This document shows positions 48,502-58,755 of a stretch of DNA of 64,000 nucleotides, in pieces. The notes below the pieces were generated by a model. The model did no database searches and was not told the DNA's origin. It worked only from the letters and a program-made list of their open reading frames with translations. The position numbers and the translations under genes are program-made. Source of the stretch: Gottfriedia solisilvae (GTDB lineage: Bacteria > Bacillota > Bacilli > Bacillales > Bacillaceae_G); contig NZ_NETJ01000004.1 of NCBI RefSeq assembly GCF_002128405.1, forward strand, positions 124,001 to 188,000, given 5' to 3'. The first letter of the stretch is position 1. Each line of letters opens with the position of its first letter.

Positions 48502-51378
48502 TTATGATTCCATTAATGCCATTCTTTGTTCCATTCGGCTTTTGTCTCGATCAAGAACTGCTTTTAAATACTTCCCTGTATGAGAAGCTTCTACTTTGCA
48601 AAGTTCCTCTGGTGTACCAGTTGCAACAATCGTTCCACCTTTGTCTCCACCTTCTGGCCCCAAGTCAATCAGATGATCGGCTGCTTTAATGACATCTAAG
48701 TTATGTTCAATAACAAGAACCGTATCCCCATTTTCTACTAATCTTTGTAGTACGACTAGTAGTCGTGAAATATCATCTACATGTAATCCTGTTGTCGGTT
48801 CATCTAAAATATATAATGTTCGACCATTGGTACGCTTATGAAGTTCAGAAGCAAGTTTTACACGTTGTGCTTCCCCTCCTGATAACGTTGTCGCTGGTTG
48901 TCCAAGTGTAATATATCCTAAACCTACATCATTTAATGTCTGAAGTTTTCGTTTGATTTTTGGGATATTCTCGAAAAATACAACTGCATCTTCAACAGTC
49001 ATATCTAATACTTCTGATACAGATTTATCTTTATATTTCACTTCTAACGTTTCTCGGTTGTATCGTTTCCCATGACATACTTCACAAGGTACATATACAT
49101 CCGGTAGGAAATGCATCTCAATTTTAATGATTCCATCTCCGCGACAAGCTTCACATCTTCCACCTTTTACGTTGAAGCTGAATCGACCTTTTTTATATCC
49201 TCTGACTTTTGATTCATTCGTAGACGCATATACGTCACGAATATCATCAAATACGCCAGTATATGTCGCTGGGTTCGAACGTGGAGTACGACCAATTGGT
49301 GACTGATCAATATCAATTACTTTTTCTAATTGCTCAATCCCTTTAATTTCTTTATGTTCTCCCGGACGAACCTTTGAACCATTTAATTTTTGAGCTAATG
49401 ATTTATATAGTATTTCATTAATTAAAGTACTCTTTCCAGAACCAGACACTCCTGTTACAGCAACAAATGTGCCTAATGGGAATGAAGTTGAAACATTTTT
49501 TAAATTGTTTTCTTTTGCACCGACGATTTTAATTTCACGACCGTCACCTTTTCTTCGTTCAAGAGGTACGGGAATAAACTTTTCACCTGATAAATATTTA
49601 CCAGTTAATGAGTTTTTATCTTCCATTACTTCTTTTGGCGTACCTTGAGAAATGATTTGTCCACCATGAACACCAGCGCCAGGTCCAACATCAATTAAAT
49701 AATCTGCCGCTAACATTGTATCTTCATCATGTTCAACTACAATCAGTGTATTTCCAATATCGCGCATATTTAATAGTGTAGAAATTAAGCGATCATTATC
49801 TCGTTGATGTAACCCAATTGACGGCTCATCTAAAATATAAAGAACACCTGTTAATCTTGAACCGATTTGCGTTGCCAAACGAATACGTTGTGCTTCACCA
49901 CCGGATAATGTACCAGCTGCTCGATTTAAAGTTAAGTAGTCTAATCCTACGTTAACAAGAAATCCTAATCTCTCCTTAATTTCTCTAAGGATTAGGTTAG
50001 CAATTTGTTCTTGTTTCGGAGTTAAGTTTAGGGTATCAAAGAAGTCAAATGCTTCTTTAACAGACATCTTTGTTACTTCACCTACATGTAACTCACCAAT
50101 AAATACAGCAAGTGCTTCTTTTCTTAGTCTATGTCCTTTACATGTTGGACAGCTCTGCACACCCATGTATTTTTCCATTTGCTCACGAATATAATCAGAT
50201 GTTGTTTCTTTGTAACGTCTTTCAACATTTGAAATAACACCTTCAAATTCAATCATTGCTTCACGAACATGACCTTGTTCATTATCATATCTGAAATAGA
50301 TTTGTTCTCCGTCACTACCATAAAGTATTTTGTCTCTTTGGTGTTTCGGTATATCTTTATATTGGATATCCATATTGATTCCATAATGATTACATACACT
50401 TTCAAGAAGTTGTGGATAATACATAGAACTGATTGATTCCCACGGTGCAATTGCATTTTCTTTTAAGGTAAGTTCTTCATTAGGGATGACTAAACTTAAA
50501 TCAACTTCCAATTTTGTACCTAAGCCATCACATGAATGACATGCTCCAAATGGGCTGTTGAATGAGAACATTCTTGGCTCAAGCTCTCCAATTGAAAAAC
50601 CACAATGTGGACAAGCATGATGTTCACTGAAAAGAAGCTCTTCTTCTCCAATTACATCAATAATAACTCGGCCTTCTCCTAGCTTTAATGCAGTTTCAAG
50701 TGAATCAGCTAGTCGAGATGCTACTCCATCTTTAATCACAATTCGGTCAATTACAACTTCAATTGAATGCTTCTTATTTTTTTCTAATTCTATATCATCC
50801 GATACGTCATAAAGTTCCCCATCTACACGTACACGAACAAAGCCTTCTTTTTTAATCTCTTCAAATACTTTTACATGTGTACCTTTACGACCAGAAATAA
50901 CTGGAGAAAGCACTTGTATTTTTGTACGCTCAGGATATTCCATCACACGATCAACCATTTGCTCTACTGTTTGAGATGTAATTTCAATTCCATGAGTTGG
51001 ACAGATTGGTGTACCAATTCGAGCATATAGTAGACGTAAATAATCATAAATCTCCGTTACAGTACCAACTGTTGAACGAGGATTTCTACTTGTCGTCTTT
51101 TGATCAATCGAAATGGCCGGAGATAGACCCTCAATCGAGTCTACATCCGGTTTATCCATTTGGCCTAAAAATTGACGAGCATATGCAGATAATGACTCTA
51201 CATATCTTCGTTGTCCTTCTGCGTATATTGTGTCAAAAGCTAGTGAGGATTTTCCCGATCCAGATAATCCAGTAACGACAACAAGTTGATTACGCGGAAT
51301 CGTCACATCAATGTTTTTAAGATTGTGTGCCCGAGCCCCTTTAATAATAATTTCATTCATACTCTTCAAGTTCCTCAC
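48502..51378 (-). CDS. uvrA: Excinuclease ABC subunit A
   Basis: UvrA, 958 residues, the damage-recognition ATPase of nucleotide excision repair. Two ABC cassettes with [14 protein letters not shown] and [13 protein letters not shown], signature [12 protein letters not shown] and [12 protein letters not shown], and zinc-finger cysteines ([23 protein letters not shown]). The GTG start overlaps the uvrB stop (GTGA), but homologues begin at the internal ATG ([13 protein letters not shown], position 51360) six codons later, which may be the real start. Confidence 0.96.
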   Translation of the reverse strand: MRNLKSMNEIIIKGARAHNLKNIDVTIPRNQLVVVTGLSGSGKSSLAFDTIYAEGQRRYVESLSAYARQFLGQMDKPDVDSIEGLSPAISIDQKTTSRNPRSTVGTVTEIYDYLRLLYARIGTPICPTHGIEITSQTVEQMVDRVMEYPERTKIQVLSPVISGRKGTHVKVFEEIKKEGFVRVRVDGELYDVSDDIELEKNKKHSIEVVIDRIVIKDGVASRLADSLETALKLGEGRVIIDVIGEEELLFSEHHACPHCGFSIGELEPRMFSFNSPFGACHSCDGLGTKLEVDLSLVIPNEELTLKENAIAPWESISSMYYPQLLESVCNHYGINMDIQYKDIPKHQRDKILYGSDGEQIYFRYDNEQGHVREAMIEFEGVISNVERRYKETTSDYIREQMEKYMGVQSCPTCKGHRLRKEALAVFIGELHVGEVTKMSVKEAFDFFDTLNLTPKQEQIANLILREIKERLGFLVNVGLDYLTLNRAAGTLSGGEAQRIRLATQIGSRLTGVLYILDEPSIGLHQRDNDRLISTLLNMRDIGNTLIVVEHDEDTMLAADYLIDVGPGAGVHGGQIISQGTPKEVMEDKNSLTGKYLSGEKFIPVPLERRKGDGREIKIVGAKENNLKNVSTSFPLGTFVAVTGVSGSGKSTLINEILYKSLAQKLNGSKVRPGEHKEIKGIEQLEKVIDIDQSPIGRTPRSNPATYTGVFDDIRDVYASTNESKVRGYKKGRFSFNVKGGRCEACRGDGIIKIEMHFLPDVYVPCEVCHGKRYNRETLEVKYKDKSVSEVLDMTVEDAVVFFENIPKIKRKLQTLNDVGLGYITLGQPATTLSGGEAQRVKLASELHKRTNGRTLYILDEPTTGLHVDDISRLLVVLQRLVENGDTVLVIEHNLDVIKAADHLIDLGPEGGDKGGTIVATGTPEELCKVEASHTGKYLKAVLDRDKSRMEQRMALMES

Positions 51379-53363
51379 CTCTCAGCCTTTAACTCTAGTA
51401 TTAAGTCACGTAGCTCAGTTGCTCTTTCGAAATCAAGCGCCTTTGCAGCATCTTTCATTTCCATTTCTATAGATTGAATGAATAGATGACGTTCTTTTTT
51501 GTTCATTTTCGAATACTTAGCTTGAATACCATTTTCATAAACTTCTTCATCCTCTGCGACAGAAGTTGCTCGAATGACATCACGTACTTGTTTAATAATT
51601 GTTTTTGGTGTAATACCATGTTTTTTATTGTAATCTTCTTGAATTTCACGTCTACGTTTTGTTTCTGTAATTGCAATATTCATTGAATTTGTCATCTTAT
51701 CCGCATACATAATAACATGACCATTTGAGTTCCTCGCAGCACGACCAATTGTCTGAATCAATGAACGTTCAGAACGAAGGAACCCTTCTTTATCTGCATC
51801 TAAAATCACAACTAAAGAAACCTCTGGAATATCAATACCTTCTCGCAATAAGTTGATCCCGATTAATACATCGTATTTACCTAATCGAAGGTCACGAATA
51901 ATCTCAATTCGCTCCAATGTTTTGATTTCTGAATGTAAATAATTTACTTTGATCCCGATTTCTTTCAGATAATCAGTTAAATCTTCACTCATTTTTTTCG
52001 TAAGAGTTGTAATAAGTATTCTTTCATTTTTTGCGATTCGTTGGTTTACTTCTTCAATTAAATCGTCAATTTGACCTTCAATTGGTCGAACATCAATTGT
52101 CGGATCTAATAGACCAGTAGGACGAATAATTTGTTCTACTTTTTCTGGACATAAATCAAGTTCATATGGTCCAGGTGTTGCCGTAACATAAATTGTTTGC
52201 TGAACCTTATCTTCAAACTCTTGGAATCGTAAAGGACGATTATCAAGTGCAGATGGAAGACGGAATCCATGGTCAACTAATACTTGCTTACGCGCCTGGT
52301 CTCCATTAAACATACCTCTGATTTGAGGCACAGTTACATGTGACTCATCTATTACCATTAAGAAATCTTCTGGGAAGTAATCTAATAAAGTATACGGTGT
52401 TGAACCTGGTGGCCTTAATGTTAAATGACGTGAATAGTTTTCTATTCCTGAACAGAAGCCCATTTCATTCATCATTTCTAAATCGTATCTTGTTCTTTGC
52501 TCTAATCTTTGCGCTTCAAGTAATTTACCGTTCTCCCTCATTACTTTTAAGCGTTCTTCTAATTCAACTTCAATATTTTTAATGGCAATCTTCATTTTTT
52601 CTTCACGTGTTACGAAGTGAGATGCAGGGAAAATTGCTACATGATCTCGATCGCCTAAAATTTCACCAGTCAGTGCATCCACTTCTCTAATTCTCTCAAT
52701 TTCGTCTCCAAAAAACTCCACGCGAATACAATGTTCGTCTCTTGACGCAGGGAATATTTCCACAACGTCACCACGAACTCGAAATGTACCACGAGAGAAA
52801 TCAATATCATTTCTCGCATATTGAATATCTACTAATTTATGCAATAACTCATCTCTACTGATTTCCATGCCAGTACGAAGAGAACAAACTAACTCGCGAT
52901 ATTCCTCTGGAGAACCTAAACCGTAAATACAAGAAACACTGGCTACGATAATGACATCATTCCGTTCAAATAATGAAGATGTGGCTGAGTGACGTAGTTT
53001 ATCAATTTCATCATTTATACTTGAATCTTTTTCAATGTAAGTATCCGTTTGAGGTACATACGCTTCCGGTTGAAAGTAATCATAGTAACTAACAAAATAT
53101 TCAACAGCATTATTCGGAAAAAATTCCTTTAACTCACTATATAATTGACCAGCAAGTGTTTTATTATGGGCAAACACTAATGTTGGTTTTCCAATTTCTT
53201 TAATAACATTTGAAATCGTAAATGTTTTTCCCGTACCTGTTGCACCTAGTAACACTTGATGCTTTTTACCATTTCTAACCCCGTCTACAAGCTCTTTAAT
53301 TGCATTTGGCTGATCGCCTTGAGGTGTATAATTAGAAACTACTTCAAAATTTTGCTGCTCCAT
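51375..53363 (-). CDS. uvrB: Excinuclease ABC subunit B
   Basis: UvrB, about 662 residues from [20 protein letters not shown]. Helicase motifs [26 protein letters not shown] and [12 protein letters not shown]; beta-hairpin [21 protein letters not shown]-terminal UVR domain ([20 protein letters not shown]) that contacts UvrC. The start with GGAGG eight bases upstream is preferred to an in-frame TTG. It is followed without gap by uvrA; a LexA-like box lies upstream. Confidence 0.97.
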   Translation of the reverse strand: MEQQNFEVVSNYTPQGDQPNAIKELVDGVRNGKKHQVLLGATGTGKTFTISNVIKEIGKPTLVFAHNKTLAGQLYSELKEFFPNNAVEYFVSYYDYFQPEAYVPQTDTYIEKDSSINDEIDKLRHSATSSLFERNDVIIVASVSCIYGLGSPEEYRELVCSLRTGMEISRDELLHKLVDIQYARNDIDFSRGTFRVRGDVVEIFPASRDEHCIRVEFFGDEIERIREVDALTGEILGDRDHVAIFPASHFVTREEKMKIAIKNIEVELEERLKVMRENGKLLEAQRLEQRTRYDLEMMNEMGFCSGIENYSRHLTLRPPGSTPYTLLDYFPEDFLMVIDESHVTVPQIRGMFNGDQARKQVLVDHGFRLPSALDNRPLRFQEFEDKVQQTIYVTATPGPYELDLCPEKVEQIIRPTGLLDPTIDVRPIEGQIDDLIEEVNQRIAKNERILITTLTKKMSEDLTDYLKEIGIKVNYLHSEIKTLERIEIIRDLRLGKYDVLIGINLLREGIDIPEVSLVVILDADKEGFLRSERSLIQTIGRAARNSNGHVIMYADKMTNSMNIAITETKRRREIQEDYNKKHGITPKTIIKQVRDVIRATSVAEDEEVYENGIQAKYSKMNKKERHLFIQSIEMEMKDAAKALDFERATELRDLILELKAER

Positions 53364-53436
53364 CGTCCCCGCCTCCATTTCCAAAACAAACCTATCCTTC
53401 TATTTTACCACATTTTTTCAAAAATCAATCAAAAAC

Positions 53437-53450
53437 AGAACAAATGTACC
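53437..53450 (-). promoter_or_regulatory. Candidate LexA (DinR) box before uvrBA
   Basis: Minus strand GGTACATTTGTTCT against CGAACN4GTTCG: the right half is intact, the left has one core mismatch. uvrBA is an SOS operon in Bacillus, which supports it, but the match is imperfect. Confidence 0.45.
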
Positions 53451-53576
53451 TTATATTTTCAATTAATATTCATGATTGTCCTCGAAATGTAAAATACAAG
53501 CCTCTTAAACTAGAACGTACATTCCTTCATCCATTTTATTTATAAGCTACTTTCGTTGTGAAAGCAAATAAAAAAA

Positions 53577-53608
53577 ACTAACCTAGTCCTTTACGGAACT
53601 AGGTTAGT
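53577..53608 (-). terminator. Terminator of the GntR/ABC operon
   Basis: ACTAACCTAGT / ACTAGGTTAGT, perfect 11-bp stem, seven Ts on the minus strand, four bases beyond the last stop codon. Confidence 0.88.
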
Positions 53609-53611
53609 CTA

Positions 53612-54832
53612 CTAGCGCACATTAAATTCATATAACTCTAACTTTTTCAGAAGCTGTTCTTTATTTTCTTGCGTATTTTTAACTTTAATTGCACCTTCAT
53701 AAATTGTTTTTCCAGTAGCTAAATCAAAAATATATATTGAACGATCTTCACCATTTTCTCTATTTGCAATCGTATACAACTTGCCATCAATTATTTTATT
53801 ACCAGAAAAAGAGACTCCACTTTCTATCGAAATAACTGTTGGCTCACCTTCAATTTTTTTGCGTTCTAAACTATATTTTAATACCGTTACGTTTTGATCA
53901 TTATGGCTGATAAAGTAAAGCATATTATCACTCTGAAATAATTCGCTTTGCTTGCTCATTTCTAATTGTTCTTTTGTTAAATTTAATTTGTCTTCCTTAC
54001 CTGTTTCTAAATTCCATATGTGCATTGCACTATGAAGTTCTTCGCTTAATACTTCTCCGTCTTCTTGATTCGTGGTTTTCATTTTTACTTGTTTATAAAC
54101 ATAATACTTTTTTGATTTTGTAAAATCTATTTCGGATGGGTTAGTATATTCTGTATGAATAGTAGCTTCTGCATCTTTGTCTATAGTAATCTGTTTACTA
54201 TCAATCATTTGTTTTTTATTTATACTAATTCGATAAATATAACGTCCATTTTCTCCATAATTCTTGTTTTGAAATGTAGTAACAACTAATTCTTTGCCGA
54301 CTAGCTGAACATCTTCAATTCCTATATATGAATACTCTTCTTCATTAGGAATATTTACTTTAAACTTAAAGCGATCTTTACTTTGTAGATCTAAACCGTC
54401 TATATATAATTTGTAATCATTATTTCTCGCTTCAAAATTTACATTCTTTCCTCTTACATCTGCATACCAAACATAATCTTTATCTAAATAAAAGTTAGAC
54501 TCATTATTTTTCCCACGCATAAAATTTTTCTCTTCATTTTGTAAAGTATTTAGTTTTTCTAGACTATATGTTTTGCGATTAATTACATCAAATATTGAGT
54601 TATCATTTTTGTACTCACTACCTTTTGTGGTAATGTCTACACTTCTATTAAAATTATTTTCAAATAGATTCCCCTGAATCTCTAAATTATCAGCAGCGCT
54701 CGTTTCCCCTTGCTCTGTACTAATATAGAAAACAGGACGATTACTTTCTGATGTGGCAACCTTTGTATAAAACACTCCAAGGCTGATTGTTGTTACGGCT
54801 GCAATAACAGCCAGATTTCGATATCGTTTCAT
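53612..54832 (-). CDS. Membrane-anchored extracytoplasmic protein, beta-propeller-like
   Basis: A 406-residue protein with an N-terminal anchor/signal (YRNLAVIAAVTTISLGVFYT) and a long exported part made of repeated beta-type segments (YIGIEDVQLVGKELVVTTFQ, RYIYRISINKKQMI, LFQSDNMLYFISHND, GNKIIDGKLYTIANRENG), reminiscent of a beta-propeller. I do not recognise a named family. Last gene of the GntR-ATPase-permease operon, so it may be an accessory or substrate-sensing component of that transporter. Confidence 0.75.
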   Translation of the reverse strand: MKRYRNLAVIAAVTTISLGVFYTKVATSESNRPVFYISTEQGETSAADNLEIQGNLFENNFNRSVDITTKGSEYKNDNSIFDVINRKTYSLEKLNTLQNEEKNFMRGKNNESNFYLDKDYVWYADVRGKNVNFEARNNDYKLYIDGLDLQSKDRFKFKVNIPNEEEYSYIGIEDVQLVGKELVVTTFQNKNYGENGRYIYRISINKKQMIDSKQITIDKDAEATIHTEYTNPSEIDFTKSKKYYVYKQVKMKTTNQEDGEVLSEELHSAMHIWNLETGKEDKLNLTKEQLEMSKQSELFQSDNMLYFISHNDQNVTVLKYSLERKKIEGEPTVISIESGVSFSGNKIIDGKLYTIANRENGEDRSIYIFDLATGKTIYEGAIKVKNTQENKEQLLKKLELYEFNVR

Positions 54833-54844
54833 TTTTACTCCCCC

Positions 54845-55693
54845 TTACACCGAAACTTTATTCTGTAGCAAGTACTTACTTAACATGATTGAAATAGCTG
54901 TGATCAAACCGATTAAACCTAACTCAATATAAAATACTTCGTTTGGATAAAGTGAAAAGCCATTATTAGGCATTAAAACTAGCTCATTAATTAGAATAGG
55001 TGATATAAGAACAATCACAATAAATGCTGCATATAAAATTCCCATCAAAATTCCTTTCCATCTAAAGCTACGCTCTAATAAAATCACTGTGAAAATCGCA
55101 AATATAGATACTAAACCAACACCATACGATAATAAAAACTGAATAAAGTTACTTGGTAATACTGTTGTAAACAACATATTATTTAAGATTAAATCTACTG
55201 TACTAACCTTACTTAGTAATTCACTAGGAACACTATTTTCAAATATTGTTATTTCAATTGGAAGTAAAATAAATTGGTAAGCGATTAAGCTTAATACCAT
55301 GATTAAAATTGTGCTTGCTTTTGCAAAATAGATCGTCATTCTTGATGTTGGGACCATAAATAGACGATAAATAAATGTGTTTTTACCAAAATAATCTCTA
55401 TACCAAATCATAAAAATATAAAGGAGCATTAACGCCACACAAATCGCTATTGGTGCTACGAAGAAAATATTATTTGTCACATGATGAAAACTAATAGTGC
55501 CATTTACCGAAATAAATTCTTCTAACGCTTTGCTTGAACTAGCATATTTAGCTTGTTCTGCTCGATTTAAGTAATCAGATTTTGCTATGAAAATACTCAC
55601 AAACTGTGAAATTGCAGTCAAAACTAGTAATCCAATATATAATTTGATAAAACGGTTAATTTCAAAATTTACTAATTTGATAAATCGATTCAT
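54845..55693 (-). CDS. ABC transporter permease (YtrC/D-like)
   Basis: A 282-residue membrane protein with six likely helices (LYIGLLVLTAISQFVSIFIA, IFFVAPIAICVALMLLYIFM, SYGVGLVSIFAIFTVILL, ILMGILYAAFIVIVLISPIL). Start overlaps the ATPase stop by four bases. Forms the channel of a GntR-controlled ABC system of the type that responds to cell-wall stress; the substrate is unknown. Confidence 0.85.
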   Translation of the reverse strand: MNRFIKLVNFEINRFIKLYIGLLVLTAISQFVSIFIAKSDYLNRAEQAKYASSSKALEEFISVNGTISFHHVTNNIFFVAPIAICVALMLLYIFMIWYRDYFGKNTFIYRLFMVPTSRMTIYFAKASTILIMVLSLIAYQFILLPIEITIFENSVPSELLSKVSTVDLILNNMLFTTVLPSNFIQFLLSYGVGLVSIFAIFTVILLERSFRWKGILMGILYAAFIVIVLISPILINELVLMPNNGFSLYPNEVFYIELGLIGLITAISIMLSKYLLQNKVSV

Positions 55694-56379
55694 GATTGAT
55701 ACACCTCTCTCATTACGTCAATCACTGACTTTCCTTCTTCCAATCGTAATTCTTCTGTATAAAATTCTTTTAAGATTTCACCATTGTCCAATAAGATGAC
55801 CTTATCTAATAAGTGTTCAATATCATTAATTTCATGGGTTGTAATAATAACACCACGATCTTCTATTAAATGACTCGTGAACACTTTAGCAATTTGCTCT
55901 CTACTAAACATATCAATACCAGAAAATGGTTCATCCATTAGAACATAATCTACGTCTAACCCAAGTCCAAATAATAAATTTGCTTTTGCTGCATTCCCTT
56001 TAGATAACTCACCTAATTTTTCATCTAAATTTAATCTGAAAAATCCAAGTAATTCTTTTGCACGTTCTTGATTCCAATTTACATAAAAATCCTGCATGAA
56101 TTGGATTGCTTCGCCAACTGTAAAACTTGGAAGCATCGTTAAAGTATCAGGAATAAATGTAATATTTTCATACATTGAATGATGAATCTTCTTTTCATCT
56201 ATTAAGATTTCACCTTGATCAATTGGAGTTAAACCCATAATTGCTTTCATCGTTGTAGACTTACCTACTCCATTAATTCCAATTAAACATGTAATTTCAC
56301 CTTTATTAGCTGTAAAATTGATATTTCTTAGAACATGTTTTCGTCCGAATTTTTTAGAAACATTACTTACTTTTATCAT
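55690..56379 (-). CDS. ABC transporter ATP-binding protein (YtrB-like)
   Basis: A 229-residue ATPase: Walker A GINGVGKSTTMKA, an atypical signature region (GELSKGNAAKANLLFGLG, with LSKGN rather than LSGGQ), Walker B DYVLMDEPFSGID and the H-loop TTHEIND. Such LSKG signatures are common in the YtrB/YxlF-type ATPases. Overlaps both neighbours by four bases. Confidence 0.92.
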   Translation of the reverse strand: MIKVSNVSKKFGRKHVLRNINFTANKGEITCLIGINGVGKSTTMKAIMGLTPIDQGEILIDEKKIHHSMYENITFIPDTLTMLPSFTVGEAIQFMQDFYVNWNQERAKELLGFFRLNLDEKLGELSKGNAAKANLLFGLGLDVDYVLMDEPFSGIDMFSREQIAKVFTSHLIEDRGVIITTHEINDIEHLLDKVILLDNGEILKEFYTEELRLEEGKSVIDVMREVYQS

Positions 56380-56771
56380 TTAGACTCTCCTTCCTCATGG
56401 TTAGTCTGCTTCAATTCATAATTTTTCTTAACCATTTCTAGTAATTCCTCAACTGGGACATTGATGACTTTAATCGAATCAACAAACTCATTAACTGCTT
56501 CCATAATTAACTCATTTCGTATTCCCTTTAATATTTCAACATCTGTCGTTATTTTACTTGGGTAATTTTTTTCAGTCGTTATCAATCCTTGTTCCTCCAT
56601 TTCCTTGTACGCTTTTTGTACAGTATTTGGATTTATATTAAATTGAACAGCGAGTTCTCTTCTTGATGGTATTTCTTGTCCAGCTTCTAGTAGTCTCTTA
56701 GCAATTTGTTGTTTAAAATGCCTAACTACCTGTAAATATACTGGCTCTCTATTGTTCACAATAAACTCCAT
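56376..56771 (-). CDS. GntR-family regulator (YtrA subfamily)
   Basis: About 131 residues from MEFIVNNREPVYLQVVRHFK. N-terminal winged helix (IPSRRELAVQFNINPNTVQKAYKEMEEQGL) followed by the short C-terminal helical region typical of YtrA proteins rather than a large effector domain. AGGAGG seven bases before this ATG decides the start; the frame extends 19 codons upstream. Probably a repressor of its own operon through two operator copies upstream. Confidence 0.93.
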   Translation of the reverse strand: MEFIVNNREPVYLQVVRHFKQQIAKRLLEAGQEIPSRRELAVQFNINPNTVQKAYKEMEEQGLITTEKNYPSKITTDVEILKGIRNELIMEAVNEFVDSIKVINVPVEELLEMVKKNYELKQTNHEEGESK

Positions 56772-56810
56772 CAGCCCACCTCCTATAATCATCATTCCAA
56801 TTTCAAGTGT

Positions 56811-56861
56811 GTGTACTACTTGGTTCATACACCGTATACGTGTACTATACAGTTAATACAC
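56811..56861 (-). promoter_or_regulatory. Duplicated YtrA-type operator
   Basis: Two 22-bp copies (56811-56832 and 56840-56861), each GTGTACTA-N6 to 7-GTT-A/C-A-TACAC, with inverted GTGTA / TACAC ends 12 bases apart. Starts are 29 bp apart, close to three helical turns. One copy covers the -10 box. Confidence 0.8.
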
Positions 56862-56873
56862 TAAACTTGTCAA
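56844..56873 (-). promoter_or_regulatory. Sigma-A promoter of the GntR/ABC operon
   Basis: Minus strand TTGACA, 18-base spacer, TATAGT, lying on top of the upstream operator copy. Confidence 0.8.
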
Positions 56874-56890
56874 ACAAAAATTCAAAAAAA

Positions 56891-56933
56891 AATACCAACC
56901 TTATTTAGAAATGCTTCTAAAATGGTTGGTATT
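56891..56933 (-). terminator. Terminator of the sigY-type operon
   Basis: AATACCAACC / GGTTGGTATT with an internal TTTAGAAG/CTTCTAAA stem and a run of Ts on the minus strand; it isolates the ABC operon promoter. Confidence 0.85.
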
Positions 56934-56947
56934 CTATCAATCCTAAG

Positions 56948-57430
56948 TTATCTATATTTCCTTGAATTCACTAAATACATTATTAACGTACTGAACAATA
57001 TGATTAAAAATAAAATCATGACATATGAATTCAATTGTATATTTTCAACAATTACCCAGCTTATATACGAGGTGAGGAGCATAATCTCTAAGTTCATTAT
57101 AGACATCATTCTGACAGCCATTTGATATTGTTTTTCAGCATTTTCTTCAGTAATTTCTACAATATAATTAAACTTATGTGGTATGTGCTGAGTTCTTGTA
57201 TTTAGTATATAAATTAAGATGCTGACTCCCAGTAGTATGAAGATACTTTCTTTTGGCCCCCAATAGTCTACCTCTCCCAAATAGTTGAAATGCATCGGAA
57301 TTTGATCTAGTAATTTCGCATAATTAACTAGTAAATATATTGCCGTTCCCCCCATTATAAAAACTGAAATAATATTAATCCAATTTTGCAGAGGCGTTCT
57401 TTGTATATTTAACCTTGGTCTACTCTCCAT
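56948..57430 (-). CDS. DUF1648-domain membrane protein
   Basis: About 160 residues with four helices. The IPMHFNYLGEVDYWGPKESI motif is the hallmark of DUF1648 (the N-terminal domain of SdpI-type immunity proteins). ATG with AGAGGG seven bases upstream chosen over one seven codons earlier. Last gene of the sigY-type operon. It could be an immunity or envelope-stress component; this is inference. Confidence 0.8.
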   Translation of the reverse strand: MESRPRLNIQRTPLQNWINIISVFIMGGTAIYLLVNYAKLLDQIPMHFNYLGEVDYWGPKESIFILLGVSILIYILNTRTQHIPHKFNYIVEITEENAEKQYQMAVRMMSIMNLEIMLLTSYISWVIVENIQLNSYVMILFLIILFSTLIMYLVNSRKYR

Positions 57431-57459
57431 GTTTAGTCCCTCTCTTTCCATTTCACTAT

Positions 57460-57666
57460 TTATATTCTATTTGCCTTCCGATCCTTTCTAACTACTAAAA
57501 AGTAGAAGAAAATACTGGGGAAAGGAAACTGAATCATTCCAACTAGTCCCCAAAGCCACGAAGAACGATTTCGCTTTTTAGCATTCGTAAACAATAGGAT
57601 GCTTTGTGATATTAAAATGATAAAAACTAAAACCAATATAATTATATTTTCAACTGTCCATTCCAT
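57460..57666 (-). CDS. PLDc_N-domain small membrane protein (YxlE/YxlD-like)
   Basis: A 68-residue protein with two helices: ENIIILVLVFIILISQSILL and LWGLVGMIQFPFPSIFFYFL, the PLDc_N motif. In B. subtilis the sigY operon encodes small proteins of this kind, and YxlE takes part in restraining SigY. The same position here suggests a similar role. Confidence 0.85.
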   Translation of the reverse strand: MEWTVENIIILVLVFIILISQSILLFTNAKKRNRSSWLWGLVGMIQFPFPSIFFYFLVVRKDRKANRI

Positions 57667-57670
57667 TGAT

Positions 57671-57970
57671 CTACCACTCGCTTTCGATTTTCTTTTTATC
57701 TCTCATAAAAATTAATGGTATTGCTATAAACCCCAGCACTTGTATGATAATTAGATTCATCGGTGTTTGAAGTGAAAGAAGGATTGCTCCGACAAAAAGA
57801 CTACAAGCTACACAAATAAACAAAATTAATTCCTTCACATAAGACGACCTTTTTTGTTGCTGATGCAAAGAAATTTTTTGAGTGATGGTATTTAACGTTG
57901 GGATCTCAACTTCAGTTAATTCATCGATTTGCTTCATTGCTGATAACAGTTCATCTGTTTCTTTACTCAT
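57671..57970 (-). CDS. YxlC-like anti-sigma factor
   Basis: A 99-residue protein: acidic/helical cytoplasmic N terminus (ETDELLSAMKQIDELTEVEI) then two membrane helices (LILFICVACSLFVGAILL and LIIIQVLGFIAIPLIFM). This matches YxlC, the membrane anti-sigma of SigY. Its ATG overlaps the end of the sigma gene by eight bases, giving the stoichiometric coupling usual for sigma/anti-sigma pairs. Confidence 0.85.
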   Translation of the reverse strand: MSKETDELLSAMKQIDELTEVEIPTLNTITQKISLHQQQKRSSYVKELILFICVACSLFVGAILLSLQTPMNLIIIQVLGFIAIPLIFMRDKKKIESEW

Positions 57971-58502
57971 CCTGCATTAGCTCCTTTCTTAATTCCTTCA
58001 TACCATTATGAATTCTTGATTTAACCGTACCTTCACGTATGTTCATCATTTTGGCGATTTCTTCATTTGTGTATCCGTAGTAGTGCTTTAATAAAATTGC
58101 AGTACGAACTTCAGATTTTAATTTATTAAATCCTTCCATTACATCACCCCATTCAAAACCTTTATAGGAAAGCTGCCATTTTAATGAACGGGACAAATTC
58201 TCTGTTTCAGTTTTTTGCCAAAACCACTCGCGCTTTTTTCTTCTTTGCTGATCTAAATAAAGTCTAGTGGCAATTGTAATTAACCATGTAGAGAACTTAG
58301 ACTGACCGTTATATTTTTGAATATGATCGAAACCCTTTAGCATCGTATCCTGCACGAGGTCTTCAGCTGTCTGTGGATCGAGTGTCATTTTTAATACATA
58401 TTTATATAAAAAGGAATAGTATGTTTGAAATAACTCTGCAAATGCTTCCTGATTACCCTCTTGGGCGAGTTTGACGACTTCTAATTCTTCGAAAGAATCC
58501 AT
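57963..58502 (-). CDS. sigY: ECF RNA polymerase sigma factor (SigY-like)
   Basis: A 179-residue ECF sigma factor. Region 2 (YYSFLYKYVLKMTLDPQTAE, DLVQDTMLKGF, YNGQSKFSTWLITIATRLYL) and region 4 (LLKHYYGYTNEEIAKMMNIR, EGTVKSRIHNGMKEL) are both present. The downstream genes (YxlC-like, PLDc_N) identify it as SigY-like. A TGAACG...CGTA promoter upstream suggests autoregulation. Unlike B. subtilis, the following ABC genes have their own regulator and promoter. Confidence 0.9.
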   Translation of the reverse strand: MDSFEELEVVKLAQEGNQEAFAELFQTYYSFLYKYVLKMTLDPQTAEDLVQDTMLKGFDHIQKYNGQSKFSTWLITIATRLYLDQQRRKKREWFWQKTETENLSRSLKWQLSYKGFEWGDVMEGFNKLKSEVRTAILLKHYYGYTNEEIAKMMNIREGTVKSRIHNGMKELRKELMQDE

Positions 58503-58558
58503 TCCTTCCTCCTTCCACCAAGCAATAGATGATTCATGTTTAATTTGATTACAAAGGT

Positions 58559-58586
58559 TATACGTTTATCTTCTACAAATCGTTCA
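58559..58586 (-). promoter_or_regulatory. Candidate SigY-type autoregulatory promoter
   Basis: Minus strand TGAACG, 16-base spacer, CGTATA, ending about 57 bases before the sigma gene. SigY promoters are known to carry TGAACG-type -35 and CGTC-type -10 elements; the -10 here is one base off. Confidence 0.6.
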
Positions 58587-58711
58587 TTTTTCTTATTAAA
58601 TTTTTTTTGTGATTCGTTAACATTGTTCTTTTTAACATAAGATTAGGCTCCGATGCCTCAACTGACCAGCGAAAAATCCACAAACAAGGAGATTTTTTGA
58701 AACAAAAAATA

Positions 58712-58739
58712 AAACCCTATCTAATGTTAGATAAGGTTT
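58712..58739 (-). terminator. Terminator of the Mhq-like operon
   Basis: AACCCTATCTAA and TTAGATAAGGTT pair (with G-U on the minus strand), followed by TTATTTTTTG. Confidence 0.8.
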
Positions 58740-58755
58740 CATTTTTATTATAAGA

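Noticed and set aside
53512-53525. AGAACGTACATTCC as a second LexA box upstream of uvrB
   Set aside because: The second half-site is degenerate and it lies near the terminator of the neighbouring operon, well upstream of the likely promoter.
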